Shown one piece after another: positions 13,737 to 24,654 of a stretch of DNA of 64,000 nt. The translations under genes were made by a program, and so were the position numbers. Position 1 is the stretch's first letter. Each line of letters opens with the position of its first letter. The stretch is from Brachynemurus nebulosus. Lineage: Eukaryota; Arthropoda; Insecta; Neuroptera; Myrmeleontidae. The notes beneath the pieces are model-generated. The model was not told where the DNA came from and ran no database searches. It was given only the letters and a program-made list of their open reading frames with translations. The stretch spans positions 1,488,001 to 1,552,000 of the forward strand of contig JAPWDM010000022.1 of NCBI GenBank assembly GCA_035578155.1. The letters are read 5' to 3'.

Positions 13737-16058
13737 AGATGGCGACAAGATTGGCACTTAGATCCTTGTTACTTAGAATGGAATAGTGGACACTATAACC
13801 AGTGACATCTTTTAACGGCAGTTGTAATTGATATATACACTTCTGGTACTTGGACCTTTTATTAGATCATTGGGCTTGGTACATAGAACTATTTTCAATA
13901 AAAATACAATTTTCGTCAAAAATGCACTTAGACCCTCCCGAACATACACGCGTCATTTTATGTTCTGGTTGACATATTTACGAAAATACTTGTACCGAAA
14001 ATTAAAACTATATATTGTTTAATTATCATATGTATTTAGTTACCATATGCTTACTCAAAAATTTTAAAATACATGCTCATATGCGTTCATAGAGATACAT
14101 AGAGAGGCAACTTAAAAAATCGTTTAAAAAGTTAAATAGCCATTAAAGAAAAAGATGACAACAGTCATTTGTACTTCTAAACTATATTTTGTCTTTATCT
14201 AATGAATGGCAAAATATATTTGTTAAAGAAATGCTAATTTTGAGTCAGGAATAAACAAAGATACACAAACCTTTAATGTCTTGTTGTCACACTCTTATCA
14301 ATTGTTTATATTGGAGTTTTTGTTGTCATAGATCCCAGTTGTGTACAACATACTTGCTTCAAAAATAGGTACATAGTTGGCCATCCATGTATATCACTGT
14401 ATGCGTTACTTATTGCTTTTTGCTGTAGGTACTATGTAAAAAAGATGGGAACTTTTAGACTTGAACCTTCCTCAAATTAGAAAACTTCCACTGGTTATAG
14501 CTGTGTAATTGGTACTATATTTCTTAATTCTCAATTATTACGATTTCGTAGTTCTAACAACGAAATTACCCGCACTTGGCCACTTTGTAATAGTCAGTGC
14601 CGGATCGGATACAATTTAAAAGACAGAGTGGTTTTTAAAAAAACTATTGCTGAAATTTTTTAAACTCATATAAATAATAAAAGGTTTAGATAATCATATT
14701 ACATATTAACAAATCAAATACTATTTTTAATATTAAATTAAAGCCAAAAATATTTTAACCTGACAATTATGAAAAATTTTAGCTACTGAACTACGAAATC
14801 CTGACTTAGTCGTGTTTAACATGCACTGGCCGAATTTTTTTTTTTAATATTTTAGACTAAAATAGAACGAAAGATCAACATAGCACCACTTTCTGTCGGT
14901 CTGTCAGTCAGTGCATCACAATAATTGTTTTCGGAAATTGATACGAGTAGATGTAAAAAGTTAAAATTTGGTAGTTACAAAAAATGTTCGCACAATTACG
15001 GATTCTAGTACAAAAACTTAGCTTTTGTTTTCAGGGATTGTCTCCAATGGTTTATTGGAATGTTAAGAAATAAAGCCACAACAATGTATTTTTGGGTACC
15101 AAATAAAAGCTTCTTGAGGCGTTAAATCACTTTGAAATGGTGGGAAAGAAGGTTTGGTAGGAGAAAATCTTAGGGGTTCGCGTCACGACATGCTAATTTT
15201 AACATGAGTGGTATGACGTGTACACCAACGCATTATATGTACTCAACTGTATGATGTGCGCGTAGGACGCTTTTTGGATGAGTAAAATATTGTGAGTTCG
15301 CATCACCAATATGCTGGAATAGCAGTATATATGTATAGGTAGTTGCAAAGTTTCTGAGCGACTAAAGTCCACTTCCAGTTTTACTACAGTACTCCGTTAA
15401 ATAAATGAAAGTAAGGGTCTACACCATTAAAAAAATCGTATTTATAAATACCAAAATATGTTATTATTACTATGTAAGGGTATTTTTCATAAAAAATTTT
15501 CCTGTTAGTATTTAATATTTTAAAATTGGTAGCGTTAAGTCGTTTTGAAACATTAAATTTCTTATCATAGATATTTCTAGTTTTAATTATATTACATATT
15601 TCTTGTAGTTTAGAAACGTTTAATTTTTAGTATTTTATACTTTCTGAACAATTTACTAAATATTGCAAATAATAAAACGGTCTAGAATTTTCTCTTTTAA
15701 AGTCTGTACTTTTCAGTGGTTAATTAATTGAAATGTATTCAATTTTATTGAACTACCTGATACAGTCATAAAACCTGCATAAAACCTACCTTTGTAAATA
15801 TTGCTATTATTATGAATTTTTCAATAAAATCTGTTTATTAGTTTTACAAAATTTGTATGTTTACAAATAAATTTGTAATTTTTAGAATCAGTACTTTTAC
15901 TTAGCTTTGGCTAGTCAAGTGCTTTACCTGCGAGATACAATTTTCGATATTTTAACAACTTTTTTTTTTAACTTATCGTATTCTTGATTATTATTATACT
16001 TTTTTATGCCCTCTATTTTAATCGGGTTTTTATCTATTGATATTTAATTAATTTAAAT
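13737..16058. other. AT-rich non-coding stretch
   Basis: No gene seen. Open frames here are short with no recognisable motifs. Confidence 0.5.
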
Positions 16059-16419
16059 ATGGAAATGAATACGAGTACTAAAAATAAAATGTTAAGTCCA
16101 CAAGCAAAACTTATCATTTTCAATGTGTTAGTGTTTATGAAAAGTGAAAGTGATATTGTGAAAATCCCATTAACTCAAGTTAAAAATTGTATTAGTGCAG
16201 CTACGGGTATATCGCTGGCAACTTTAACTAGAATAGCTAGTGAAGCAAAAAAAAAAAAAAAATGATGGATCGGAAGCTATTTTTGCTGAAAAAGAAAGAA
16301 AAAAACATGTAAAACATAAAACAGATCTGGACAGCTTCGATAAGGGAGTACTTAATAATATTATACAAAATATTTTTTACGACGGAAAAAATTGTTCCCA
16401 TATTGAAAAACATTCATAG
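16059..16419 (+). pseudogene. IS630/Tc1-like transposase, N-terminal fragment, frameshifted
   Basis: An ATG at 16059 opens a 68-codon frame with SPQAKLIIFNVLVF followed by a helix-turn-helix-like stretch (ISAATGISLATLTRI). The frame ends in an A-run at about 16248-16262. In the next frame the protein continues with TDLDSFDKGVLNNIIQNIF to a stop at 16417-16419. The D-(S/N)-FDKG-V phrase after an N-terminal HTH is typical of IS630-like transposases common in aphids and moths. The catalytic DDE domain is absent, so this is a dead 5' fragment. The shift lies in a homopolymer, where assembly error is also possible. Confidence 0.65.
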
Positions 16420-16917
16420 GAAATTTATTTAATTTAAAATTACTTATTTAAGTAGGTACATCATTGTATTACTATATAAATAAGCAAACTATTTCAAAAT
16501 CGATTACTTTTTTTTTACAACGTAGTGTATTTTTATACATTGTATGTATCGTTCAATATTACCTGAGTGAGAGATATAACAACTAATAGGGGGAGTTTAG
16601 ACATGATTACTCTATATCCATCTTTATTGCAAAAGTATTTTATCTTCTTAATATAATAAAATATGTATATTTCTTACTAAAAATACATCTTTCCTTTTTG
16701 TTGGATTTTGATAGCTCAAAAACTCTGCAGCTAGTTATAGCTATATAAACACGACTGGCATTTAACCGATTTTTTATGACGTATTTTGTGTTTTGAAAGT
16801 CGACCAGTCCATATTCATAATTATGTATACTGATATTTCAAAACTCTATACCCCGCTTGTTTTTATTATTTGTACAATTTCTGTAATTCATAGACCAGAA
16901 TAGTAAAAGAGTATATG
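16420..16917. other. Non-coding stretch, left flank of the polymerase element
   Basis: AT-rich; nothing supported. It ends at the TACATA target site. Confidence 0.5.
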
Positions 16918-16923
16918 TACATA

Positions 16924-17920
16924 AGTAGATAGGCTATAAGAGAACGGGAGCACCGTAGAACCTCAATTATCCGGACTACTTTTTTGACCGTGTTAAGAAC
17001 CGTGTAGTTTGGGGTCCTACTGTACCTAGTGCAAAACTTGACCTTTGACCCGGCACGTACCAGGTACATGTATTTAAAATTTGTTGTTGACATTTGACCC
17101 ACACGCGCTCATACTGTTGGCCTTGAAACTCCAAAGACCTGAGTCATCACCAGCAACCAAATTAATTTATGTTAACCCATTATGCGCCATCACAATTTAC
17201 TTATAACAATTTGGTTTTGTGTTAACCCATTACCCGCCAGCACTGACGTAGTTTTTGAATGCAAACCTAACGCATGCGCAGACTGAATTTAAGTACACGA
17301 CGCATGCGCAGACTGAATTTTAGGCCACAATTTGATAGATGGGGCACACTACCGCGTCTAAAATGTGGGGAATACCCTAACTCGGGGGTGGTCCCAAACT
17401 TTTGACACCGTACTGTACTTAAATTTTTGGTACACTACCGTGTCAAAAGTGTGGACCCCCCTGGTCAAAAAGGTATCCGATCACTTTTTGAAACGTACTG
17501 TACGTGCAAACCTTGGCCCCAACACGCGCTTGCCTTAAGTACGTCATCTTAAACGAACTATCACGTCAAAAAATGTGGGGAATACCCTAACTCGGGGGTG
17601 GCCCCAAATTTTTGACGCCGTACTGTACTTAAATTTTTGGTACACTACCGTGTCAAAAGTGCGGGCCCCCCTGACCAAAAAGGTATCCGACCACTTTTTG
17701 AAGCGTACTGTACGTGCAAACCTTGACCCCAACACGCGCTTGCCTTAATTGCGTCATTTTAAACGAAAGGTACATTACCAAGTCAAAAATGTGGGGAATA
17801 CCCTAACCCAAGGGGTGGCCGCTAAATTTTGTGGGGGGCACTGTACCAAGCGCTAGCCGCAATCATGACTTCAGACTCCAGATTTCAGACTCCGGGGTCC
17901 AGACTCCAAATTTCAGACCG
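16924..17920 (+). repeat. Left terminal inverted repeat (997 bp)
   Basis: Reverse complement of 27020-28016 with only a few mismatches near the inner border (for example TTTCAGACCG against ATTTCTGACCG). It contains CGCATGCGCAGACTGAATTT twice (17272 and 17303 regions). It also contains tandem units of about 210 and 216 bp, each starting AAATGTGGGGAATACCC (17361, 17571 and 17787), and many GTACTGTAC palindromes. No reading frame in it looks like a gene. Confidence 0.95.
17361..17830 (+). repeat. Tandem units of 210-216 bp inside the left TIR
   Basis: AAATGTGGGGAATACCCTAA begins at 17361, 17571 and 17787. Each of the first two units continues with GTACTGTACTTAAATTTTTG, the ACACTACCGTGTCAAAAGTG phrase and CCAACACGCGCTTGCCTTAA. 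The third is truncated. The mirror set lies in the right TIR (about 27110-27580). Confidence 0.9.
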
Positions 17921-18692
17921 CTACTGTACTGCCGGAAATTTTGGTGTCAATTGTACTTGAGGTTTTTTTTTGTATATGAGTCAAGTCTTTATAAGATTAA
18001 TTTGTTTATTTAATAAAAACTCGTGACTTTATACGGTTTGTGTTTGTTTATTTAAGATTTTTTAGCTGACTTAGGATGATGTAATTTCATAATATGTTTG
18101 CATCATAGACAGAGGGGAATTTTATTTAAAAGCAAGTCACAACTTGTCAGTTCCAGGAATTTGTTTACATTAATGTCATCGTAAATCATTAATTTAACTA
18201 TGTTTATTTAAGATTTTGCTGACTCATATTCAGATATTTTTTTAATTTGTTTATTTATATGTTTTAATTTAAAAAATGTTTATTTAAGATTTTGACAACA
18301 CAGCAATTTCTTTGTTTGATTTCAAATACGAAATACTTTTCTCGGAATTTTTAATTTATGGCCTGATAATAATCGGGGGTTTTTTCAATTTGTTTATTTA
18401 AGGTTTAATTTTAAAAAATGTTTATTTAAAATTAGTCAGCAATTCTTTTATTACTTTTCAAATGCGAAATAAATTTCTCGGAATTTGACATTTGACCTTC
18501 GGTTATTTGCGTTGTAAAAATTCTGAGCCAGCATTTTTTGTGATTCCCCTCCAGAATTTTTCGAGCAGTTAAAATCGTATAAATTGAGGTCTGCGTGCCC
18601 CCTCAAATCACTTCTTCAGCAAACTTCAAGCAGTTAATATTGTTATTGTTGCAAGAATTTGTATCGAGATTTTTTTAAATTAAAATACAACG
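17921..18692 (+). promoter_or_regulatory. PolB upstream region with TATA box and repeated TGTTTATTTAAG motifs
   Basis: Non-coding stretch between the TIR and the polymerase gene. TGTTTATTTAAGATTT occurs exactly at 18045, 18201 and 18277, with close variants at 18391 (AAGGTTT) and 18419 (AAAATTA) and shorter forms at about 18003 and 18249. A TATA box (TATAAAT) lies at 18578-18584, with an arthropod initiator-like TCACT at 18608-18612 about 32 bases downstream, or TTCAGC at 18615-18620. Translation would start at the ATG at 18693. The repeated motif may bind a regulator of the element, possibly its own C2H2 protein; that is inference. Confidence 0.6.
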
Positions 18693-21600
18693 ATGGCTTC
18701 ATTAAACGACGTGGCAACTAGAATGGTGGAAAATGTACGAAACGCGCTATCATTACTGGAAATGGATACCCGGGATGCAGATGAATTGGAAAAATGGATG
18801 AAATATACAAATACCAACATACGACTAATCAACAAGGCTATACGTGGAGCGGAAAATTTGGGACAACGGAAACACTTCGAGTCATGTGCGGGAAAAATGA
18901 AAGGATTTCGAATCAGAATGAAGGCGCTACGAAAACATGGTAAGTTTTTTCAAATATAAATTTATTTTTTAATGATTTTTTTTATAATTTTGATATATCA
19001 ACATGGTAAGTTTTTTAAATATAAATTTTTTTTTTAATGATTTTTTATAAATTTGATAAATAATTTTTTTTTTATGTTGATTGTTTCAGGTGCTGGCATG
19101 AATCGAAATCAACGTAAAAGATCTGATAGAATTCAATGGGCTGACGTGGAATCCGCATTTGCAAGTCGAATACGAACGGGAGTGGTTACCAACATAACAC
19201 ACATAGAGCCAAAGGACTTTTTAGACGACGCTACATCGATGTTCACTCGGCGAATACAAAATATATTAAAAAAATACTTAACGATAAAAGTCAACACAAC
19301 GTTTTGCGGGTTATTTGTGAAAACTGATGGTGATGAGGATAAATACGACATGAAACATTTCAATACACCGAATATCATAATAGATCGTGGAACAAACTTA
19401 AAACAGTGCTACATGGAACATATACAGGAACCAATTCTAAGAAAATTGAGCGAGTTTACCGAGTCGGGAAGCGGATGGGCTTTATCAAGCATAATCAACC
19501 TAGCCGTGAACGTGAACAAATACACACCTTTCCGTGGATCAAGCTACATCGAATTGCCACAGGAAATAAAACGAAAACAAGCATGTATCAACATTGAAAA
19601 CTTCAACGATGACGCCTGTTTCGCGTGGGCAGTGGTATCGGCACTTTATCCAGCAAAGCGAGGGTGTGTTAACAGAACATCAGCGTATCCACACTACTCA
19701 ACGGTGCTAAATTTAGACGGGATACAGTTTCCAATGACGATCCAACAACTGAGCAAATTCGAGAAACAGAACCCAACAATATCAGTCAACGTGTTTATGT
19801 TAAAGAAACAAAATGGACATTTCGAAACCGTACCTGCTGCGCTAACGAGAGAGAAGAAAGAACATCACATAAACCTTTTAATGATCCAGAACGAGTATTA
19901 CGAGGATGAAGACAACAAACAGGACAACGATCAAGATTTACGCTACCATTTCTGCTGGATTAAGGACTTATCGCGACTCGTGTCAAGACAACTATCAAAT
20001 TGTAATGGAAAAAAATACATCTGCGATCGATGCCTGAATTACTTTTATACGGAAGACAAGCTGATCAAACATACCGAAGACTGCGTCAACATGAACAACT
20101 GTCGGGTGATAATGCCAGAAGGGAAAAGCAAATACATATCGTTCAAGAATTATAGCAACAAAAAACGTGTTCCATTTATAATTTACGCGGACGTCGAATC
20201 ATTCCTGCAACCGGTAACGGAAAACGAAAATCGGAAAAACACTACAACGTATCAACAACATCGGGCATACAGTATCGGTTACTACTTTCACTGCTCCTAC
20301 AACAACCAGTTAAGCTACTATAGATCATACCGCGGGCCGAATTGCGAAAAATGGTTCGCGAAAGAACTGGCAACGTTACGTGAAAATATCTTGGAACCCA
20401 TATATGACAACATAATACCAATGAACGAGTTAACATCAGAGGAACAACAGCAACTTAAACAACGAAGTACCGGGTGCCACATCTGCGAGAAACCATTCAA
20501 ACCTGAGGATATTGTGGTTCGTGATCATAACCACTTCACCGGCGAATACAATGGACCTGCGCACAAGGGATGCAACTTGAATTATAAGGATTTCCATATG
20601 ATTCCTGTTGTATTCCACAACTTGAGTGGTTATGATGCACATTTCGTAATAAAGGATATAGCAACAGCATTCGAGGGACGTGTCGACTTACTACCAATCA
20701 ACAAGGAACGATATATTGCATTCACTAAACATGTTACGGGCAGCGAAATTACATTTAGATTCATCGACTCTTTCCGATTTATGGCATCAAGTTTGGATAA
20801 ATTATCTTCATATCTCAACGAGTTCAACATAGTTAAATCACAATTTCCGGATACCGACTACAAATTACTTACGCGCAAAGGTGTTTTTCCGTACGACTAC
20901 ATATCAGGCTGGGATAAATTGGAAGAAACATGTTTACCATCACGGGAGAAATTCTACAATCGACTCAACGACAACGATATCACCATGGATGATTATACAC
21001 ACGCACAAAAAGTTTGGGATACATTCAAAATACAGACGCTTGGAGAATACTCGGATTTATATATGAAAACGGACATACTATTACTCGCGGATGTTTTCGA
21101 GAATTTTCGGGATACGTGCATGCGCACACACGGATTGGATCCAGCTCATTATTACACGACGCCGGGACTTACGTGGGATGCAGCCTTAAAATATACAAAA
21201 GTAGAGTTAGAACTGATATCTGATGTGGACCAATTATTATTCATTGAACGTGGTATTCGAGGTGGATTGAGCCAGTGTAGTAACCGATACGCGACAGCAA
21301 ACAATAAATATATGAACACCTACGATCCGGACGAGGAATCAAAATACCTGATGTACTATGACGTGAACAACTTATATGGATGGGCAATGTCACAATACTT
21401 ACCAACGGGAAATTTCAAATGGATGGAAAATACTGACATAGATGTTCAACAAATACCCGATGATTCACCTACAGGATACATACTTGAAGTGGATTTGGAA
21501 TACCCGAGAGAACTGCACGATAAACACAACGATTTACCATTATGTCCAGAAAGAATGTGTGCACCCGGTACTAAACAGGAAATGTTATTGGCAACGCTAT

Positions 21601-22571
21601 ACAACAAACAGAAATACGTGATACACTATCGGAACCTGAAACAATGTCTACAACACGGGATGAAATTAAAGAAAATACATAGAGTGCTACAATTCGATCA
21701 ATCACCATGGCTTAAATCCTACATAGATTTAAACACAGCTCTAAGACAAACGGCGGGAAACGAATTCGAGAAAAATCTCTACAAGCTACTCAACAACGCG
21801 GTCTTCGGGAAAACGATGGAAAACGTACGGAAACACTCGATCGTGAAATTGTTAACGAAATGGTATGGACGATATGGTGCGGAAGTTATGATAGCGAAAC
21901 CGAATTTCCACAGCCGCACCATATTTGACGAGAATCTTATCGCAGTCGAACTACGGAAAACGGAAGTGTTTATGAACAAACCAATATATGTCGGGCAAGC
22001 AATTCTGGATATTTCGAAAACATGTGTCTACGATTTTCATTACAACTACATACAGCCAACGTTCGGGAACAACAGCAAATTACTCTACACAGATACAGAT
22101 TCGTTAATTTACGAGATAAAATGCCCAGATATTTACGAAATAATGAAACGAGATATTCAGTACTTTGATACGTCAGATTACAGCGCGGATAATCAATATA
22201 ATATGCCAAGAGTCAATAAGAAAATACCCGGGTTAATGAAGGATGAGCTAAATGGACGAATATTTACAAAATTTGTGGGTTTAAGATCAAAAATGTATAG
22301 TTGTCAAGTGGACGGCGAGGATCACACGAAGAAAGCGAAAGGTGTAAAGAACTCTGTGGTTAAGAAAACGATAACTTTCAACGATTACGTGGACTGTCTA
22401 AAACACAATACAATCATAAACCGACAACAAAACCTGATACAATCGAAAAAACATAACGTGTATAGTGTAACTCAGAACAAGGTGGCGCTCAGCCCGTACG
22501 ATACGAAACGATATATTGTGGAGGGGGAAACGGATACTTTAGCATGGGGACATTACTCGTTAAATTACTGA
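18693..22571 (+). CDS. Family B DNA polymerase (DNA_pol_B_2, viral/organellar type), two exons
   Basis: Replicative polymerase of the element, presumed protein-primed at the TIR ends as in Polintons. Exon 1 is 18693-18939 (82 codons plus 1 base, ATG at 18693), the intron 18940-19089 and exon 2 19090-22571, giving 1,242 residues. The phases agree and no in-frame ATG is needed at exon 2. Approximate residue positions in the spliced protein: a papain/OTU-like candidate domain (about 270-390, NDDACFAWAVVSAL ... HFCWIKDL); a C2H2-type finger (CDRC at 394 to the final Cys at 414); ExoI YADVES (D450, E452); an endonuclease-VII-like zinc site (CHIC 545, DHNHF 561, GCNLNY 576); ExoII SGYDAHF (D598); ExoIII Y-x3-D (D744); motif A YDVNNLYGWAMS (D840); motif B KLLNNAVFGKT (981-991); motif C YTDTDS (1082-1087); C-terminal KKAKGVKNSVV. 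All catalytic acids are present and there is no break. The DxNNLYGWAMSQ form of motif A marks a subgroup common in insects and cnidarians. Confidence 0.92.
18940..19089 (+). other. Spliceosomal intron in the polymerase gene, with duplicated donor
   Basis: Donor CATG|GTAAGT at 18940 and acceptor TTGTTTCAG| at 19089. Removing 150 bp joins phase-1 exons in frame and explains why exon 2 has no sensible start codon. The donor segment AACATGGTAAGTTTTTT is duplicated inside the intron, at about 18935 and again at about 19001, with its following AT-rich stretch. This leaves a second potential donor about 66 bp downstream. Confidence 0.85.
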
Positions 22572-22606
22572 ATATCAACAACGTTAAAATTAGTACGCAA
22601 GTGGAA

Positions 22607-23317
22607 ATGGCATCGTCATCATCGGCTTACTGGAAACGGCTACAAATATTTTCAAGTGAACTGGATAAACTACGTAAACGGATTGATACTTACGAAAAAA
22701 CAATTGATGCTATTGTAAAAATGCAAAATTTGAAATTGTCTGAACCGGAATCAATGGAGTGGGATAAAATGGATGTTTCAATTGGTGAATTTTTCGAACG
22801 TGAACCAATGCTACTGAACGAACTGACTTTGGAAACATTTCTTCAAATCTACAAGTGGATCAGTTTGAATGTGCTGAAAAGTTATGGTGCGAAAATCATA
22901 CAACGCGCCTGGATTTGGTTACCATCCGATTATCGAGCCATGTTTCAAGAATGTGAACCATGTTTTGAACATTATAATCGACCCTGGCAACAAGATCATA
23001 TTGATGGACCACCTGGTTTGAAAATTCGCTGTGAAATGTGCAAGAATGGTGTGAAAATGGAGGAAAACTTTCAACCGCCTGTTGGTGAACCATTGACATT
23101 TACAACACGGATTTCACACGTTGAAGACATATTTCTGACTCATCCTTATTTGTATACAAAAGTCAGAAATTTCGATATGTTATTATACTTAACAAAACAA
23201 CTATTGAAATATGATATTTGGGTGCAACATCTGTATGCATATATGATACCCGAATATGCACAACGAATTTGTCAAGTATGGGATCAGTTACCTGAAAACA
23301 TGAAACAATTACGTTAG
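22607..23317 (+). CDS. Hypothetical protein, 236 aa, coiled-coil N-terminus and CxxC...CxxC zinc-ribbon candidate
   Basis: I do not recognise this family. I chose the ATG at 22607 (MASSSSAYWKRL). An upstream in-frame ATG at 22544 would overlap the end of the polymerase gene. Residues about 9-45 form a charged, likely coiled-coil segment (ELDKLRKRIDTYEKTID). The middle is rich in tryptophan and aromatic residues. Two cysteine pairs, CEPC and CEMC about 28 residues apart (near residues 117 and 148), could bind zinc. The C-terminal third is hydrophobic-aromatic (DMLLYLTKQLL). It lies 35 bases downstream of the polymerase stop in the same direction and is intact. It is followed by an AT-rich stretch with several TTTATTGTAAAAAATATT repeats and AATAAA signals. 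A DNA-binding, terminal-protein or virion role is possible but unproven. Confidence 0.75.
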   Translation: MASSSSAYWKRLQIFSSELDKLRKRIDTYEKTIDAIVKMQNLKLSEPESMEWDKMDVSIGEFFEREPMLLNELTLETFLQIYKWISLNVLKSYGAKIIQRAWIWLPSDYRAMFQECEPCFEHYNRPWQQDHIDGPPGLKIRCEMCKNGVKMEENFQPPVGEPLTFTTRISHVEDIFLTHPYLYTKVRNFDMLLYLTKQLLKYDIWVQHLYAYMIPEYAQRICQVWDQLPENMKQLR

Positions 23318-23669
23318 GGTGTTATTGAATATATAAACAAATCATACAATTTTTAATATTTATTTATTGTAAAAAATATTTCATGTACATTTATTGTAAA
23401 AAAATATTTCATATACAAAACATTTATTGTAAAAAATATTACATATACATTTATTGTGAAAATATTTTGTATTCATACTTATATTTTAAAAATAAAGAAC
23501 AATAATTATTTACATATATGTGTTATTTATTTGAAAAAAAAAAAACCTTTTTATCTTACAGGGTTAAAAAAATATAAAAATAAAATATACACTTCAATGA
23601 GGGATAACTGCTGCTTCTTATACGGTGGTGTTCTTCAAAATTCAGTAAATTCTTAGTGTGGATAATCAA
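23318..23669 (+). repeat. AT-rich 3' region with about 40-bp repeated units
   Basis: TTTATTGTAAAAAATATT recurs about four times between 23360 and 23470. It follows the 236-aa ORF and precedes the convergent minus-strand gene, so it is likely a shared polyadenylation zone for both directions. The small frame at 23456-23656 looks spurious. Confidence 0.5.
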
Positions 23670-24314
23670 TTAATCATCATCATCATCATCATAATCGCTA
23701 GCATCTTCTTTATCAGTTTCATCCAGATAATCACCTAGTGGCTCAATAACATCAGCCTTTTGAAGTTCGCGAAGTATAGAGAATATTTCTCGACCAACAG
23801 TAGTTTCTTTTAAAGCATTTAACTCTTTGATTAAATCTTCTCGATCGTAAACGTTAAACAACAACATATTTTTATTTTCCTCTAAACTTCGAATAATATT
23901 GAGTATTTTTTCACCAGTCTCTGAAGTCTCGTATAAACGTTGTACTTCATCTATTAAAGTATTAGGATTATGCCAGTATTTTATTTTTTTCGATTGTATG
24001 TTAACATTTCTAGACTCTTTCAAGTTGTCTTGCTTAAAATGCTTAGCTAAGGCCCCGTTTTCGACATTTTCATTTGAAGCTATATGACGTTTTAAGCTTA
24101 TTGGATTAACCTGATTGACAATTTTCGCTTCATTTTCCGAGTCAACGTTTCGAACCTCTTTTAACATTATAATATCTAAAGCAGTTCCTAAAAGTTTAGT
24201 TAGTTGTGAAGAGGAGGTTGTTTCATTGCAATTGTTATTAATTGCTGTTAAGTGATTTACTTGCTTACTTTCATTAGACCAACTATCTTTCTCGTTTTCA
24301 GATTGACGACGCAC
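23670..24314 (-). CDS. C-terminal part of C2H2/acidic-tail protein: two tandem helical repeats and a poly-Asp end
   Basis: Open minus-strand frame of about 214 residues ending in a DYDDDDDD tail. Two related copies of one motif are visible: KYWHNPNTLIDEVQRL...EKILNIIRSLEE and YDREDLIKELNAL...REIFSILREL. The W-x(2)-P-N-x-L-(I/V) then I-x-I-I-(R/E)-x-L-(R/E) pattern recalls a small domain I associate with multicopy virus-like insect genes (WDDPNELVDRL type); this is from memory. There is no in-frame ATG at the 5' side (the open frame begins at a GTG). Its 17-base overlap with the C2H2 frame (24298-24654) suggests one gene divided by a one-base shift or a small intron. Antisense to the polymerase and convergent with it. 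A regulator or replication accessory is plausible. Confidence 0.65.
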   Translation of the reverse strand: MRRQSENEKDSWSNESKQVNHLTAINNNCNETTSSSQLTKLLGTALDIIMLKEVRNVDSENEAKIVNQVNPISLKRHIASNENVENGALAKHFKQDNLKESRNVNIQSKKIKYWHNPNTLIDEVQRLYETSETGEKILNIIRSLEENKNMLLFNVYDREDLIKELNALKETTVGREIFSILRELQKADVIEPLGDYLDETDKEDASDYDDDDDD

Positions 24315-24654
24315 GGTTTTCTCCTCTTTTCAAAGAGTTAAATTTGGCTTGAATGGCTTCAGTTGCAGCAGCTATCCTTTTTTGGTCAAACGGATTCAAG
24401 ATTGCTTCAGAGTAATCAATATCATGCTGTAGTTGAGATGTATTTTCATCATCATTATCATCAAACCTAGATATAGAGATATCATCAGGTGTTTTATTAT
24501 TAGCATCATATGGTATGAATTTGCTTGATGAGTTATCATTCTTTCCAATCGTACAATCATTAATATTGCTTAACGAATTATGTTGAGCATTTAAGTGTCT
24601 AGAAAGATTAGACTTTCGCGTAAATGCTTTAGCACAAAAATCACAATTATACAT
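24298..24654 (-). CDS. C2H2 zinc-finger protein, N-terminal part
   Basis: ATG at 24654. Residues 4-25 hold one classical C2H2 finger (CDFCAKAF ... RHLNAQH: C-x2-C-x12-H-x4-H). After a serine/asparagine-rich acidic linker, the segment IAAATEAIQAKFNSLKRG leads to a stop at 24298 in this frame, while the next frame continues the protein (23670-24314). A TATATATAAG box on the minus strand (24733-24724), with initiator-like sequence at 24690-24670, sits upstream of the ATG and supports this start. Likely a nuclear DNA-binding protein of the element. Whether the frame change is real, an intron or decay is open. Confidence 0.7.
   Translation of the reverse strand: MYNCDFCAKAFTRKSNLSRHLNAQHNSLSNINDCTIGKNDNSSSKFIPYDANNKTPDDISISRFDDNDDENTSQLQHDIDYSEAILNPFDQKRIAAATEAIQAKFNSLKRGENRASSI

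Noticed and set aside
16866..17102. 78-codon minus-strand frame with a partner at 27838-28044
   Set aside because: Part of the TIR. It crosses the target site into flanking DNA on one side, so it cannot be an element gene.
17544..17735. 63-codon minus-strand frame with an identical partner at 27205-27396
   Set aside because: The identity comes from the inverted terminal repeats. The frame spans the tandem units and has no protein signature or promoter.
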